A stretch of DNA of 64,000 bases, taken from NCBI GenBank assembly GCA_917880885.1, contig OU862913.1, positions 24,127,286 through 24,191,285 of the forward strand, in the 5' to 3' direction. Positions 40,850-50,884 of this stretch are shown piece after piece. The notes beneath the pieces are model-generated. The model made no database searches. It had not been told where the DNA came from and saw nothing but the letters and a program-made list of their open reading frames with translations. Within the stretch, counting starts at the first letter, position 1; every line of letters begins with the position of its first letter. The translations under genes were made by a program, and so were the position numbers. The stretch comes from Limnephilus marmoratus. Taxonomy: Eukaryota; Arthropoda; Insecta; Trichoptera; Limnephilidae.

Positions 40850-41150
40850 ATATTTTGGAGACCCAAAATATTTGAGTGAATAAAATCCTTGATTCTGTAG
40901 CGAAACGGGCGGTCTGTTTGATAGATTCTCGTAACGGATTGCAATCTTTAGAGCACATACATTAGGTGGGAATGTGTCCTTTTTCTTCCGGTATTTCAAT
41001 GGAAGATGCTCTGAGAAACTGGCGTATTGATCCCTTCAGCACCGGTCAGTCGAAAAACACATCAAACGCGCACCCAACATCTGGGTACACGGTTGAAATT
41101 AGTCACGAGAGAAGGGGTCGTTTTCACGGCTTTCTTTGATAACTGAGCAA
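40850..41150 (+). mobile_element. Fragment of the M-tailed LINE
   Basis: Shifted plus-strand frames read GDPKYLSE, then SVAKRAVCLIDS, GLQSLEH, and further on SERRGRF, collinear with 10755-10219 on the minus strand. About 300 bp with several frameshifts. Confidence 0.6.
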
Positions 41151-41595
41151 GTTGAAATTGAAATTTTAAAACGCGGTATAGCCGCTTCAAAAGAAGAAGA
41201 TGGAGAGATATGTAAATACGAATGTTAAAGAGAGCGCGCTTATATTAAAAACGATAATATTTAAGCGAAAGTTGTGAAAATATTAAATAAAATACGACTT
41301 GTTTAAAATAGATCAAAAATCTCATGGGGAATGTCTAAAATAGCATTTAAAGAAACAATGTGAATTTTTTCATACATAAACTTGTTAAATAACAAGTTAT
41401 ATGTATGAAAAGTTATCTGATGGAATTTCATGTAATTGCCGTTTCGGCATGGGCAATGTATAGATTATAGATGTTATCTTCAAGAATAACATATATTTTA
41501 AGAGCTTTAAAGGTCAAGGAAAATATGTAATAAATCGGTAGAAATGCGGGAAGCTGGGCCTTAAGAACCAAAAATTGAAATTTTAAACACCAACT
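41130..41595 (+). repeat. Dispersed repeat X, copy 4
   Basis: AAACGCGGTATAGCCGCTTC, GGAGAGATATGTAAATACGA, ATTAAGCGAAAG-type, TTATCTTCAAGAATAACATA, GAAATGCGGGAAGCTGGGCC. It is the most complete uninterrupted copy and can be used as reference for the others. Confidence 0.75.
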
Positions 41596-42085
41596 GCACA
41601 ACTGTATCAACGGCCCAAAACATGCGGGGTTTAGCCACCCCCAATTGGAGATTGTTGCGATGCTGAAGGGTGTGGGAAGGGAAAGGAGATGGGCAAGAGG
41701 AAAGTTGGGATGAACCTGGCTATTAAAATCTGATCACCAAAAACAGCAAAAACAGCTTCAATTCTGAAATTTTATCTTTCACAAGGGCGATACTGAGAGT
41801 TTCTATCATACTGATAGTTATGTTGTGAGTAATGAAGAATTGGCAAAATTATTACAATAGGAGTTAGAGCTTATACACAATGAAATACGTGTGCAATAGA
41901 CATCTGGTTTTGACCGATAAAGACCTTGTATCATGTAACCAAAAAGGGAGCAGTTAAAATTGTTACGGCTAAAAATTCTCATGTTTATTTATTCGTTTGT
42001 AAGAGATAAACAGCTTTATACATAAAAATATAGGGATACGAGAACATTTATACCAATTTTATTACATATTTACTTGTACTGTACA
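41596..42085. other. Spacer with a fragment of the 140-bp satellite unit
   Basis: 41640-41720 (CCCAATTGGAGATTGTTGCGA, GGGAAAGGAGATGGGCAAGA, CTGATCACCAAAAA) resembles the unit at 51067-51850 in reverse complement. The rest is unassigned. Confidence 0.45.
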
Positions 42086-42089
42086 GCGC

Positions 42090-42160
42090 CCTTGAGGTGA
42101 TTTCTCACAAAAACGGCGCTATATAAATTAGCCAAATATTATTATTATTATTATATATAC
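42090..42160 (+). mobile_element. LINE/SINE 3' end with GGCGCTATATAAAT motif
   Basis: CAGCGCCCTTGAGGTGATTT, ACAAAAACGGCGCTATATAA, ATTAGCC and then (ATT)n. The paired AGCGC...GGCGCTATATAAAT arrangement before an (ATT)n tail is the 3' end type of several widespread LINEs and their SINEs. Confidence 0.55.
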
Positions 42161-42374
42161 AAAGTTAAATTAAGTCGACCCAAAAAGGTCTCCTATGTTA
42201 AATTTACTTGGAGATGGGGTTTTATTACATCTTAAAATTAATTTTAGATGAGGAGACGAAGGGGAATATAGGATAAGGATAGGATAGGAGATGCTCCCGA
42301 TACATTCCACACTCATGTATTAATTATCGATCGTACGCGTCACTTTCATTCGGTATTTCTGAAGGGTAACAAAT

Positions 42375-42515
42375 ATTATAAGCAATAATTATCATCTTGC
42401 ACTCATCTACATTGAAAAAATCTTCCGAGAAAAGATACTTGCCGCCAACGGGACTTGAACCCGTGTCCTTCTGATTGCCGGTCAGCTGCTCTTGACCACT
42501 GAGCTATGGCGGCTT
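42375..42515 (-). mobile_element. tRNA-derived SINE, copy 1
   Basis: The minus-strand head 42513-42441 is 73 nt, starts GCCGCCATAGCTCAGTGG, and folds like a tRNA: 7-bp acceptor (GCCGCCA/TGGCGGC), D-arm GCTC/GAGC, T-arm GGGTTCAAGTCCC. The anticodon loop CCGGCAA lacks U33 and the first anticodon-stem pair is mismatched, which argues against a working tRNA. The body follows (AAGTATCTTTTCTCGGAAGA, TTTTTTCAATGTAGATGAGT, AATTATTGCTTAT). The same head plus body occurs at 44845-44986, so this is a SINE, not a tRNA gene. Confidence 0.75.
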
Positions 42516-42899
42516 ATCTAATACCCGCCAAATATCAAGTCATGAATTCAAATCATCGTAATATGAATTTTCCAATTAGATCAAGCACATTCATAGACAC
42601 TTGACTAGACTAACTAATATTGTGTAATTTAATGTACAACGTAGTCCAATCTCGTGAATCTAATGCCAATGGTTTCGTCTGGCTTTCTGTGGACTTGGAA
42701 AGATAAATATTGGGGAGGGATTTTTAAATAACTTAGTTTCAAGTGGTTCTACGGGAGATTTGAAAAGAAGAGTAGGTAGTACTAGGTAGATACTTATTTC
42801 TTGTGGCCGAATAGCTTTTTATGTACACGGTGATTGGAAAGCCACCGTTAAAATCTGAATAATAAAATCATCTATTCGGATATGATTTGGGATTTTCAC

Positions 42900-42998
42900 A
42901 GGCATAAAACGATTATCGTGATTAATTATTATTTTTTTAATTGATAAACTAATGTTTAAGACAAGATTTTTATGTAAACCGCAAAGGGTAACAATTAC
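42900..42998 (+). repeat. Short direct repeat shared with 45180-45262
   Basis: ATTATTATTTTTTTAATTGA, TTTAAGACAAGATTTTTATG and AAAGG(G)TAACAATTA occur in the same order and orientation at both places. Confidence 0.7.
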
Positions 42999-43130
42999 AC
43001 TGGTCAACAATGGTTTTGTTGCCCTTGATATGAAAGTGGTTCTGAATCGTTTTATGCCTACAATTTAAGAAACTATGAATGATTTTGGAATATTTTGGCT
43101 CTATTTTTTTTGATTTTGGCGTATCTTATC

Positions 43131-43352
43131 TCATTACATAGTATAAAGTAAAGTCGCTCCCGTTGTCTGTACGCTTAGATCTTTTAAACTACGAAACGGA
43201 TTTTCAGGCGGTTTTCACCAATAGATAGAGTGATTCATGAGGAAGGTTTTAAGGCATATAATTTGTAAAGGTTTTGTGTAAATTGGTTGAAATATATAAT
43301 ATATACATGAGTTGTGTTTCGTTGTCACAGCAACGTGTGATTGGGTCTACTG
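43131..43352 (+). mobile_element. Helitron-like Hel-1b, left arm of the inverted repeat
   Basis: It starts TCATTACATAGTATAAAGTA, contains AAACTACGAAACGGATTTTC and ACCAATAGATAGAGTGATTC, and ends AACGTGTGATTGGGTCTACT (terminal CTAG degraded). Confidence 0.7.
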
Positions 43353-43721
43353 GTTTAAAATAATTAACAGAGTAAGTTGGCTCTTCGGAACTAGAGTTAT
43401 TAATAGGTGTTTAGTTTTTTGGTGAAATTCGCTTTCCGCTACATCACGTGACCCCCCCCCCCCCCCCCCACATGCTTCATGTGGAGAATCCTTAACTGTT
43501 GGTAAAACCAATGTTCTAAATGAGCCGTTGTTAAGTAGAGAAAAAAATATACTTCCGCCACTACATATCAAGTTAGGTATGATGATTCTCAATATGAGGC
43601 ATGCGGTGGGAGGGGGGGGGGGGGCACGTGATGTCGCAGAAAGCGAATTTTACCAAAAAATTAAACATCTATTACTAACTCTAGTTCTGACGAGCCAACT
43701 TAGACTGCTAATTATTTTAAA

Positions 43722-44708
43722 CTAACAGACCCAACCACACGTTGCTGTGACTAACGAAACACAACGCCATCTACTGACAACGCCATTACCCAACCGTTAT
43801 AACCAGCGACATCTGTTAATTTGCATACATATCAAATCCATATCACCCGCTTGCAAGCCCGCTGCCCACTGCCCCCAGCCCGCTGCCACTTCCCGCAAAT
43901 ATTATATATTCCAACCAATTTACACAAAACCTTGACAAATTATATGTCTAAAAACCTTCCTCATGAATCACTCTAACTAACTAACTAACTAACCATCACG
44001 CCGTTTCCCCGCAGGGGTAGGCAGAGAGGACGGACCGCCAAACATCCCGGTCTATGCACACATTCCTTGCCTCGTTTACATTCATACAACGTCTCATACA
44101 TTCTCTTCTATTATTCTGACTCTTGACATGGCCCGACTCAAGCATCTGATTCACTTGGTCGTGCCATGTCTTTCTTGGGCGTCCTCGACTTCTTCTACCA
44201 TTCACATTTGCGTCATATATTCTCCTTACACTCCTTTCCTCGTTCATTCGCTCTACATGCCCAAACCATCGGAGCGTTCCTTTCTTGATCTTACTCATCA
44301 CGCTTACATCAGCCTTGCATTCTTTGCGGATTTCCACATTTCTCACACGATCATACATGGTTTTACCACACATACGCCTCAGGGATCTCATTTCTACAGC
44401 GTTCAGTCTACTTTCATCCTTCCTCTGCCAGTTCCATGCCTCACTGCCATACATCAGGGTAGGTACCAGTACTCCATTATGGACGGCTAGATTTGCGTCT
44501 TTGGACAGTTTTTTGTTGGTGCCAACGGCGTTCAGTCCTCCATTAATAGAGTTACCTGCATTCACCTTTCTTTCAATATCTCTATCAGCCTTCCCATCTC
44601 TCGTAATCACTCTATATATTGGTGAAAACCGCATGAAAATCCGTGGCGTGGTTTAAAACATCTAAGCGTACAGACAGCGGGAGCGGCTTTACTTTATACT
44701 ATGTAATA
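43722..44708 (-). mobile_element. Helitron-like Hel-1b, right arm, split by RTE-B
   Basis: 43722-43975 (CTAACAGACCCAACCACACG on plus) and 44615-44708 (GGTGAAAACCGCATGAAAAT, CTTTACTTTATACTATGTAA) form one element, interrupted exactly by RTE-B with a 10-bp duplication. Confidence 0.8.
43976..44604 (-). mobile_element. RTE-B LINE insertion with 10-bp target duplication
   Basis: It is flanked by AATCACTCTA (43966-43975 and 44605-44614). The minus-strand frame 44634-43996 encodes DGKADRDIERKVNAGNSING, GLNAVGTNKKLSKDANLAVH, VPTLMYGSEAWNWQRKDESR, MRSLRRMCGKTMYDRVRNVE, KKGTLRWFGHVERMNEERSV, NGRRSRGRPRKTWHDQVNQM and the end of the polyprotein. The reading frame is open over this part. The 3' UTR ends with (TTAG)n. 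The 5' truncation lies downstream of the RT catalytic site. The first codons of the called ORF are Helitron sequence. Confidence 0.92.
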
Positions 44709-44844
44709 ATAGAAGATACGCCAAAATCATAAAAACCAGAGCCAATTCAGTCCTTTCGTGAATATATCCGTAAACTGGGTACATAAAAATCCGCAGAGAT
44801 ATATAGGGCAACAAAAACAACATTTTTTCTGAGCTGCGTTATTT

Positions 44845-44986
44845 TATAAGAAATAATTATTAGCCTGAAACACTCATATACATTGAAAAAATCTCCCAAT
44901 AAAAGATACATGCCGCCGACGGGACTCGAACCCGCGTCCTTCTGATTTCCGGTTAACTGCTCTTATCCACTGAGCTACGTCGGCTT
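44845..44986 (-). mobile_element. tRNA-derived SINE, copy 2
   Basis: The minus-strand head 44984-44912 (73 nt, starting GCCGACGTAGCTCAGTGGAT, T-arm GGGTTCGAGTCCC) is followed by the same body as copy 1 (TCTTTTATTGGGAGATTTTTT, CAATGTATATGAGTGTTTCA). Loop CCGGAAA again lacks U33. Confidence 0.75.
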
Positions 44987-45261
44987 ATCTCCTACCCGCC
45001 AAATGATTCAATATATGCTAGTGTTTCATTCAACAATTACTGCTTTTTACATTTTTCCACCTGCAAACAACCAACTTTATTTTTATATGAGAAAGGAATT
45101 GTAAGTACTAAATCTCCCACTAGGTGGCGTCGATACAAATTATGTCTACATTTTTTGGTGAAATACTTTAGCTCGTCAAATCTTAATTATTATTTTTTTA
45201 ATTGATAAACAAAAGTTTAAGACAAGATTTTTATGCATATCACAAAGGTAACAATTATGAT

Positions 45262-45378
45262 AAGCAATAATTATCAGCCTGAAACACTCATTTACATTGA
45301 AAAAATTTCCCGAGAAAAGATACATGCCGCCGATTTTGTAGATGAGTGTTTCAGGCTAATACTTAATACTTATTACTT
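45262..45378. mobile_element. Head-to-head bodies of the tRNA-derived SINE
   Basis: 45262-45334 is the SINE body in minus orientation up to GCCGCCGA, the first bases of the tRNA head. 45335-45378 is part of the body in plus orientation (TGTAGATGAGTGTTTCAGGC). The tRNA heads are deleted, leaving a small inverted structure. Confidence 0.65.
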
Positions 45379-45404
45379 ATAATAATAATTGTTCGGTGAT
45401 TAAA

Positions 45405-45485
45405 GTGTGGGCTATTCTGCCGTGTTGCGTTTCCTCCCTTAACCAACGTTTTGGACAGCGTTACTGTGCTCATCATCAGGGAAGA
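45405..45485 (+). repeat. Single arm of the hammerhead-like element
   Basis: GGCTATTCTGCCGTGTTGCG, CCAACGTTTTGGACAGCGTT and ACTGTGCTCATCATCAGGGA. On the minus strand: CTGATGATGAGCACAGTAAC, GCTGTCC, AAAAC, GTTGG. Stem II keeps 4-5 pairs. Confidence 0.65.
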
Positions 45486-45511
45486 TGGGTAAATTGTGAT
45501 GTTTTTATATA

Positions 45512-45889
45512 CAGGGTGTCCGGGGGTAAAGTGCAATAACTTCGGGAGGTGATTCTACATGATAATACAAGTAAAATAGATAAGTAACTTTTTTCGAAAT
45601 TCCTACTTTTAGGGGTAGTTTTGAGGTAAAAATATAAAATTAGTCCGGTGTGTGCGGCCAGATTTATTGTTTTCCGCTGTTACGATACGGGCCAATCACA
45701 GTCGAGTCGGGCGCCCGGCAGGCTCTCTGCAAGTAACATCGTACCTCACACTAAGGATTTTTAGTAGGTACGTCTTTTTGTACGGAAAAAAAATGTTGGA
45801 ATTTCGGAAAAAGTTGTTAATATTTTTTACTCCCACCATCATGTAGAATCACCTCCCGAAGTTAATGAACTTTACCCCCGGACACCCTG
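45512..45889. mobile_element. 378-bp MITE with about 52-bp inverted repeats
   Basis: The left terminus is CAGGGTGTCCGGGGGTAAAG, then AACTTCGGGAGGTGATTCTA. The right terminus in reverse complement is identical at the start and differs at two or three positions later. No coding region (the 64-codon ORF is chance). Flanks TTATA and CTTAG do not form a clear duplication, so the superfamily is open. Confidence 0.85.
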
Positions 45890-46027
45890 CTTAGAAGTGA
45901 CACCGTGTTGCACGCTTTAAACTTCTTAGGATTGGTTTTAAGTATAATGTGGTTTTGGGCGTTTAGTTTTGGTGTAGCTATCAAGTATCGGATACCATGA
46001 ACTATTACAATTTGTTTTGTTTGTTTT

Positions 46028-46615
46028 TGATTTTTTTATTTAGATGTATGTAAATATTTTCATACATCTAGTAGGAAAATATAAAAAATACAATTTACGA
46101 AGTAGGTACAGGAATATTCACAACTACATTTAAAAAAAAGAATACTAAATAAAAAAGATAACTATACAAAAATACATTATAAAAGAACAAGACCTGAGAA
46201 TAACATTGGTGAGTAATCAAAAAATATTTTTTACATATAATGCACACATCCTACGAAAATTGCTGAGACTTGAGGCTTCCTTTACTGCATTTGGCAGACT
46301 GTTATAGAGTTTTTGCCCTTTATAAAATGCGCTATTTTGTGTGCACGAAAGTTTAGTTTTGGGAAGCCTAAAGTCTCCGCGTCTTCTCGTAGGATAATTG
46401 TGAACATTTTCTTGAAACATAATAGTACTCTTCAGATAATTTGGGAGCATATTATTTTTAAGTTTATAAATCATTGTTAATGTATTATATACTATATGTT
46501 GTTTGGTTGTCATCGTATTTAAATTTTGTAACATAATTTTAACTCTTGTAAAAATGTTGCATTTTAAAATCATCCTCATCCCCCTATTTTGTATAACCTG
46601 TAGTTGATGTTTTTG
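46028..46615 (-). mobile_element. CR1/Jockey-type LINE, C-terminal and 3' fragment
   Basis: The minus-strand frame 46579-46217 reads MRMILKCNIFTRVKIMLQNL, MIYKLKNNMLPNYLK, NYPTRRRGDFRLPKTKLSCT and LYNSLPNAVKEASSLSNFRR, the same C-terminus as 30867-32894; IQNRG precedes it. A 3' UTR and poly(A) (T-run about 46028-46040) follow. Confidence 0.85.
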
Positions 46616-46625
46616 GGCTTCGTTA

Positions 46626-47554
46626 TCTTAATATATAAAACAAAGTCGGGTTAGTTACACTATTTATAACTCGAGAATGGCTGGACCGATTTTAATGATC
46701 TTTGATTGGTTGGATTTGTCTCCGCCCCGGATAACAGAATAACTATTAAAACATTGCAAAAATTCACGAAAAAGAAGGTTATGAAGAAAATTCATTTCCT
46801 CATACATTTTGTATGGAACGAATTTTCATTTTTTGAAAGAGCTGTAGCAATGTTGTGTTAGTTGAAGTTTGCGTGAATTCCAAAAATTCGAAAACGTCAA
46901 ATGTCAATGCGCTGATTATCTCGCTTTTGTTCTTTAACATATAATGCTGCGTTTCTTTCTTACACACTAAATGTCAACAGTCGAAAATGAGACAAACGGT
47001 TAACGTGTGTCTTCACCCTTCCAAAGGAAAAATACAATAATTTTAATAAATTTCCCTCACACGTATAAAGAAAATGATACGCAATTCCCGTAAAGGGGCC
47101 ATCCATAAATTACGTCACACATTAAGGGGGGGAGGGGAGTAGGGAATGTGACAAGGGGTATGGGGCGGTCCTCAGCTCTGTGACGTCACATGTAAAAAAA
47201 AAATTGAACTACTGTTTTGATTATTTTTAGATGTCACACTAGGGGGAGGTGTCTCATAAATGTGACGATGTGTGACAGGGACGGCGGGGGGTGGGGGGGG
47301 GGGGGTAAAAAAATCATGAAATTCGCGTGACTTAATTTATGGATGGCCCCTAAGTAAGTGGAAAAGTAAGAAAATCACAAAAATATAAATTCGTACACAA
47401 GGTCATCTCTGATTCAAAACACGGACAGTTGCGGATCGATAATGGCTTCATTGTGTAATTTTTAACGTAATAAAAAATCTAAATTTAATTCAGCTAATAA
47501 ATTAACACAACAGTTATTGATTCTGAGGGGTACGAAGTTCACCGGGTCAGCTAG
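46626..47554 (+). mobile_element. Helitron-like element, family Hel-2, hosting a MITE
   Basis: It starts TCTTAATATATAAAACAAAG and ends GAAGTTCACCGGGTCAGCTAG followed by T. Landmarks include AATGGCTGGACCGATTTTAA, GCATTATATGTT-type and GTCTGCACCCC-type stretches seen in the minus copies. It is lengthened by the MITE at 47095-47350. No coding genes. Confidence 0.85.
47095..47350. mobile_element. 256-bp MITE with GGGGCCATCCATAAATTA ends
   Basis: The left end is GGGGCCATCCATAAATTACG and the right end in reverse complement GGGGCCATCCATAAATTAAG. It is flanked by TAA(A) and TAA(G) within Hel-2; the other Hel-2 copies read straight through (CCCGTAAGTAG). A TAA duplication would fit PIF/Harbinger. Interior is G-rich with a long G-run (about 47286-47306) and a GTGACGTCAC palindrome. 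Confidence 0.85.
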
Positions 47555-47555
47555 T

Positions 47556-47945
47556 TTTTTATTTTTATTTTTTTTTTATTTATTATCTTTTAGCATATAA
47601 AATATAATGTACATTTAGATGATGTATTAATTTGCTTACATGTTCATATTCAAATATGTTAATACCACTCTTCCATGGAAGCGTTAGCTTATGTCTGGAA
47701 GAGTAGTGTACATTTTTTAATGCTATATTTAAGTTCTTAAATTACAATGTGAATGTAAAAAACAATAAGTTGTAAGTTCGGTGATATGTGATTATAAGTA
47801 TTTATCTACTATCAAAACAATTTTACTGTTTGGATAATGTGTCCAGAATTATTGTAATTAGTTGCTAAAAACAATACAAAATTTAACTTATTTGAAGAAT
47901 GGAGTATCACTTGGAAACTGAGTTGTAAGTAGATTAGATTAGTCG
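47556..47945 (-). mobile_element. LINE 3' UTR with poly(A), copy 2
   Basis: 47556-47725 matches 30598-30765 (TACACTACTCTTCCAGACAT and TTCCATGGAAGAGTGGTATT on the minus strand). It lies just downstream of the 762-codon LINE and in the same orientation as the older LINE at 50208-50843, so it may be that older element's displaced 3' end. Confidence 0.55.
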
Positions 47946-47948
47946 GAA

Positions 47949-50222
47949 ACTGTTTTTTTTTTTTTTTTTTTTGAGATTATCTTTAAAATATTTTTTTACA
48001 GTGTTTATTAATTGGATTTTATCATTTATTTTTCTAATTTCATCCGGTAATCGGTTGAAAATAAGTCTTCCTTGATAAGAATAATAATTTTGTGCAAAGG
48101 AAGTGTTTAATTTTGGGCATGAAAAAATATATTTATGTCTAGTACGGTTTTCAGTTATAAATTGATATTTTTCTTTTTCTTTTATAATTTGAATCAATGC
48201 ATTTCTATTGTATAGATCTTTGAAAGATGGTACTTGGAATTCCTTAAATAATTGATCCGTTGGGTAGTCAGAAGGTTTTTTTAATATGATTTTAATTATT
48301 AGCCTCTGCACAACTTCAATTGGGGAAAGATTAGTTTTGTATGCGGATCCCCAGCTAATGATAGCATATTGTAAAGTTGATTGAACCAAAGCGTAATATA
48401 TTAGATATAAGTTTTTTACAGATAAAAAATTTCTGATTCTTAAAAATATATAAATCAATTTTCTAATTTTTTTTACAACTTGACAAATTTGTTCCTTCCA
48501 TTTCAAATTTTTATCGATAATGACTCCTAAATATTTGATTGTGTTTGTTGTTTTTAATATTGTGCAGTTTTGGATACAATAATTTTTACTATGTGTTTTG
48601 GAATTATCATGGATGAAGATATCAATGTTTTTAGGGGTATCATTTTTGTGTATTGCAAATGGAATTACAAATGTTTTATCACCATTTAGTGATAGTAAAT
48701 TTACGTCGAAGAAATTCTTTAAAATATTTATGTCTTCGGTGGCTTTAAATGTTACTTTTTCCCAAGTTTTATCGCTAATTATTAGTACCGTATCATCGGC
48801 GTATGAAGTAATTTGGCCATGTAGTGGTTGAAAAAAAATGTCATTAACATATATGGTGAAAAGGATTGGTCCGATTACTGTACCTTGAGGGATTCCAAAG
48901 TCTGATATTTCTTTATCGCTATTAATCTGGTTTATTTTTACGACTTGCGGTCGATTTTTTAGGTAGTTCGAAATCCATTTAATTGCATTGTCTTTTATAC
49001 CTATATTGTTTAGTTTTTTTAGTAGAATCTCATGGGATATACTATCAAAAGCTTTTCTGAGATCAATAAATATACCGGCACATTTTTCACCTTTATCCAA
49101 TGATTCATTGATGTATGAGGTTACATTAGCAATAGCATCTTGTGTGCTGAGTGACTTTATAAAACCAAATTGGTTTTTTTGAAGAATTTTATTACTTTCT
49201 AGGAAACCGACCAATTGGTTTTTCACAATTTTTTCAAAAATCTTTCCAATGTTTGAGATTAGACAAATTGGGCGATAGTTAGTTACTTGTTGAGGATCTC
49301 CAGATTTATAAATAGGTGAAATAATTGTATTTTTATAGTTTGTCGGAAATATTCCCTCTGTTAAACTTAAGTTTATCAAATGAGTAATTGGTTTTACCAA
49401 ATGAATTTTCATGGATTTTAGAAAATGTACTGTAATAAGGTCAAATCCGGGAGACGAACCTCCTTTCATGCCTTCTATTATTTTTAAAACTTCACTTTCT
49501 GAGGTTGTTTCAAATTTTGATAAATTATTTTGATTTTGTACATTTTCAATCGTTTGTTTTTTCGGGTTAAAAGATTTATTGATATTTTTCGCAAGATTTT
49601 TTCCTACATTAGCAAAAAAAGAATTAAAGATGTTTGCGCATTGTTTAGGTTGAATATTAGCATCTATTATTTTATTTTCATGTTCAATGTATTTTATTTT
49701 TTGTGTTTTTTTAGTGTTATCCATGGCTAAGTTGACTGTTTTCCATATTTGTTTATTGTTATTGTCTGTAGAAAGTATTTTATTTTTGAAATAGTCTTCT
49801 TTATTTTTTTTGATACAGTTTGTTAATTTATTTTTAAATTTTTTGTAAAAAGTGTATGCTTTTTCATTTAGAGGATTTTTCAATGCTGTTTTATAAAGTT
49901 TTTCTTTGTTTCTAATTGATATTATAAGTCCTTGTGTTATCCAAGGCTTTAAAATTCTTAGTTTAGATTTAATGCGGACTGTAGTTTCAGTAGTTGAATT
50001 TTTTATGTGTTGAGACAATATATTTTCAAAGTTTTTTGAGCAAGTCTCGGTATCATAACTATTTAACACGTTGTTCCATTGTTCATTTCTTAGTTTTTTG
50101 GATAAAATAGTCATATTTGTGTAGGAATTTGTCTTTGTTAGATTAAATTTTTTATGTTTAATTTTGTTATCATAGAGAAGAATGCATGCATGGTGGTCAG
50201 TTATAGTATAGGAATAAAACAC
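47949..50222 (-). CDS. LINE ORF, 762 codons, RT intact, endonuclease lost
   Basis: This minus-strand frame is open from 50222 to 47934. It opens at GTG just after a stop, so it is 5'-truncated; residues 6-14 (TITDHHACI) look like the last motif of the APE-type endonuclease. The linker is rich in K/N. RT motifs: NYRPICLISNIGKIFEKIV (about 315-333), GIFIDLRKAFDSISHEI (383-399), FGIPQGTVIGPILFTIYVND (442-461), YADDTVLI (474-481), IKYLGVIIDKNLKW (562-575). The final KKKKKK residues are the poly(A) tail read through (47950-47971), so true coding stops near KDNL. It lies inside or against an older LINE (50208-50843). A non-LTR element of the CR1/Jockey superfamily. Confidence 0.88.
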
Positions 50223-50843
50223 TAGAACAATAATTTAAATGCGGAGTTACAATAGAATTGTAAACAAGGCGCGTTATCTTGAGATCCAAGTTATTTCTGA
50301 TCCTTTTTAGGAATCCAACTTTTTTAGCAATTTTTTTTGTTATGTATTGTAAGTGTTCGTCGAATTTTAATTTATCATCCAATATCACACCCAGATATTT
50401 AATACTGCTAACCCTTTCTATGCTTTCGTTATCAATTTTTAGTGTTGCATGCTCGTTTCCACCTAAGTTATCCACAAAAAAACTTAGTTTTCGTAACATT
50501 CAATTTGAGTTTGTTTTGGTTTAGCCAAAGCGTTACATTATTTAAATCAATTTGCATTTTTTCAATGGCGTCCTGTAATTTTTTATTGGCTATGTATAAC
50601 AATGTATCATCAGCAAATAGTTTAATTGCACAATGTTTTAACACTTTGATAATATCATTCATGTATATAATGAACAGCAATGGACCTAAGACAGAACCCT
50701 GCGGAACGCCTTTGTTAGTACTATGTGGTTCAGATGTTATACCCCCATATTTTGTTACTTGTGTTCTTTCTGATAGGTAATCAACAAACCACTTATTTTC
50801 TTTACCATTAATTCCAATATTACTTAATGTTTCTTGATGTTAA
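50208..50843 (-). mobile_element. Older CR1/Jockey-type LINE, RT fragment
   Basis: From about 50843 the minus strand reads NIGINGKENKWFVDYL, GVPQGSVLGPLLFIIYMNDI, CAIKLFADDTLLY, then after a frameshift SIKYLGVILDDKLKFDEHLQ and TPHLNYCSSVLFL. At SSVLFL similarity to 30867-32894 stops, where the 762-codon LINE begins. Same family as the 675-codon copy. Confidence 0.85.
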
Positions 50844-50884
50844 CACATTCGCTGCAAGGAGCTTTTGTTACCATTAAAAGTAGG

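Larger units (their letters stand above)
43070..44770. repeat. Large inverted repeat centred near 43530
   Basis: The left arm (about 43070-43475: GATTTTGGCGTATCTTATCT, Hel-1b copy, TTTAAAATAATTAACAGAGT, CGCTACATCACGTG plus C-run) pairs with the right arm (43590-43975 continued at 44615-44770: G-run plus CACGTGATGTCGCAG, GCTAATTATTTTAAAC, Hel-1b copy, AGATACGCCAAAATCATA). The right arm is lengthened by an RTE-B insertion. Arms are roughly 85-90% similar by eye. The centre holds 110 bp of unique DNA. Confidence 0.75.

Noticed and set aside
42441..42513. A tRNA gene on the minus strand
   Set aside because: The same head plus an identical downstream body recurs at 44845-44986, the anticodon loop lacks U33 and the anticodon stem is mismatched; this is a SINE.
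47556..50843. A target duplication for the 762-codon LINE
   Set aside because: Bases at the 5' junction (near GTTTTATTCCTA) and after the poly(A) (CAGTTTCCGAC) do not match, so the insertion was accompanied by deletion or the flanks are not the original target.
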